Source: Lysobacter sp. TY2-98 (GTDB taxonomy: Bacteria; Pseudomonadota; Gammaproteobacteria; Xanthomonadales; Xanthomonadaceae). From it: a stretch of DNA of 64,000 nt. Within the stretch, counting starts at the first letter, position 1; each line of letters starts with the position of its first letter. Below are positions 63,389 to 64,000 of the stretch, in pieces. The stretch spans positions 372,001-436,000 of the forward strand of contig NZ_CP031413.1 in assembly GCF_003367355.1 (NCBI RefSeq). The letters are read 5' to 3'. A model generated the notes under the pieces. The model did no database searches and was not told the origin of the DNA. It saw only the letters and a list, made by a program, of their open reading frames with translations. Both the position numbers and the translations under genes were made by a program.

Positions 63389-64000
63389 CTAGCGCGCGGA
63401 TACAGCGGGGAGCGGTCGGAACGGTGTCCGCATCTGGCCGCTGTGGAACGCCGCAGCGGCTGACTCGTAGTAGCTGATGGCGTCCAACGTCAGAACCGGG
63501 TCGTCCGGCACGACCGGCTGGGATTCGTCCGCGGTCAGCGCAGGTTTCAACGTCGCGACGCGACGGTGCGGCGCCAACTGCACGAGGCGGTTCGGCGTCA
63601 GATAGCCGAGGAGCTGGTACGTTCCGATCAGCGCGCGCTCAGGACGCGACTGCGCGACGTCCACGCCGTAGAACCGGCTGCGATAGTCCATCCCGAGCAG
63701 GCCCAGCAGGGTGGGCGGCACGTCGATCTGGCTCATCAGGCCATCAACGCGACCCGGCGCGATATGCGCCGGCGAGTAGACCCACATGGGGATGTGATAG
63801 CGGAATGCAGGCAGGTCAGCCTTGCCGGCACTGAAAGCGCAATGGTCTGCCGTGATGACGAAGACCGTGTCGCGGAACCACGGGTGGGTGCGTGCACGTC
63901 GAAGAAAGTCTCCGACCGCCCAGTCGGTATACCGGACCGCGCCAATGCGGGACTTCTGTTTGAACGCGCCGCGACCTTCCGGGAACGTGTAGGGCCGATG
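63389..64000 (-). CDS. LTA-synthase/sulfatase-family protein, C-terminal part (5' end outside window)
   Basis: The frame is open from the last base of the window to the stop at 63389, giving the final ~203 residues. They carry the alkaline-phosphatase-superfamily core: AVRYTDWAVGDFLRRARTHP, DTVFVITADHCAFSAG (metal-binding Asp-His), YHIPMWVYSPAHI and SQIDVPPTLLGLLGMDYRSRF. This matches LtaS/MdoB-type phosphoglycerol transferases and related sulfatases. Gram-negative members modify periplasmic glucans or lipids. The Thr nucleophile would be in the missing part. Together with the two genes downstream it suggests modification of lipid headgroups. Confidence 0.83.
   Translation of the reverse strand, partial: HRPYTFPEGRGAFKQKSRIGAVRYTDWAVGDFLRRARTHPWFRDTVFVITADHCAFSAGKADLPAFRYHIPMWVYSPAHIAPGRVDGLMSQIDVPPTLLGLLGMDYRSRFYGVDVAQSRPERALIGTYQLLGYLTPNRLVQLAPHRRVATLKPALTADESQPVVPDDPVLTLDAISYYESAAAAFHSGQMRTPFRPLPAVSAR

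Overview
The window is a high-GC, densely coded chromosomal segment with many 1-8 nt gene overlaps and no rRNA, tRNA, CRISPR array, phage or insertion sequence that I could recognise. The gene content (tkt-gapA-pgk-pyk-class I fba cluster, FliA-driven chemotaxis genes with MotC/MotD and a ParA-like ATPase, S1/P1 nuclease, DUF3857/Sel1 pair) points to a flagellated gammaproteobacterium of the Lysobacteraceae/Xanthomonadaceae, Lysobacter-like. This is inferred from gene order and protein character, not from a database search.

Layout. 1-3933: the end of a Bat (aerotolerance) operon, with batA cut by the window edge, a BatB-TPR fusion and batD. 3998-7402: a dicarboxylate/amino-acid symporter and transketolase. 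7489-10955 (minus): two translationally coupled c-di-GMP phosphodiesterase-type genes (HD-GYP then EAL) and a periplasmic S1/P1 nuclease. 11073-21560: lower glycolysis (gapA, pgk, pyk, fba) interleaved with a small secreted protein, a HAD phosphatase and a transglutaminase/Sel1 pair. 21754-26917: a two-gene RND efflux system and a 23S rRNA methyltransferase (rlmB). 26906-28144 (minus): a NarL-type sensor kinase.

28313-45463 is a chemotaxis and motility island, nearly all on the minus strand: a short MCP, cheB, cheD, cheR, a GAF-PAS-GGDEF-EAL protein, a long MCP with a C-terminal tether motif, cheW, cheA, cheY, a STAS protein, a CheW-domain protein, a ParA-like ATPase, motD and motC. Four transcription units start with matches to the sigma-28 (FliA) promoter, T(A/C)AAG-N14-GCCG(T/A)TA, and a fifth weaker match lies before motC. 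A 190-260 bp intergenic repeat occurs once on each side of the cheW-cheA-cheY-STAS operon, in the same orientation.

45867-49617 holds cell-envelope genes (an L,D-transpeptidase with no ordinary start codon, an Lpp-like lipoprotein, a serine hydrolase, a secreted protein of unknown function). 49730-56989 is one tightly overlapping minus-strand operon of eight genes for membrane-lipid modification: acyl desaturase, FAD oxidoreductase, DUF1365, CFA synthase-family methyltransferase, DUF2878, DUF1295, a second CFA-family methyltransferase and a lipocalin. This is the most promising candidate for an incompletely described pathway.

57210-64000: an outer-membrane beta-barrel protein, a divergent LuxR regulator/sensor-kinase pair, an S41 peptidase, and a minus-strand group likely to act on lipid A or other envelope lipids (isoprenylcysteine-methyltransferase-like protein, lipid-A-synthase N-terminal-domain protein, and a sulfatase/phosphoglycerol-transferase-like gene cut by the window edge).
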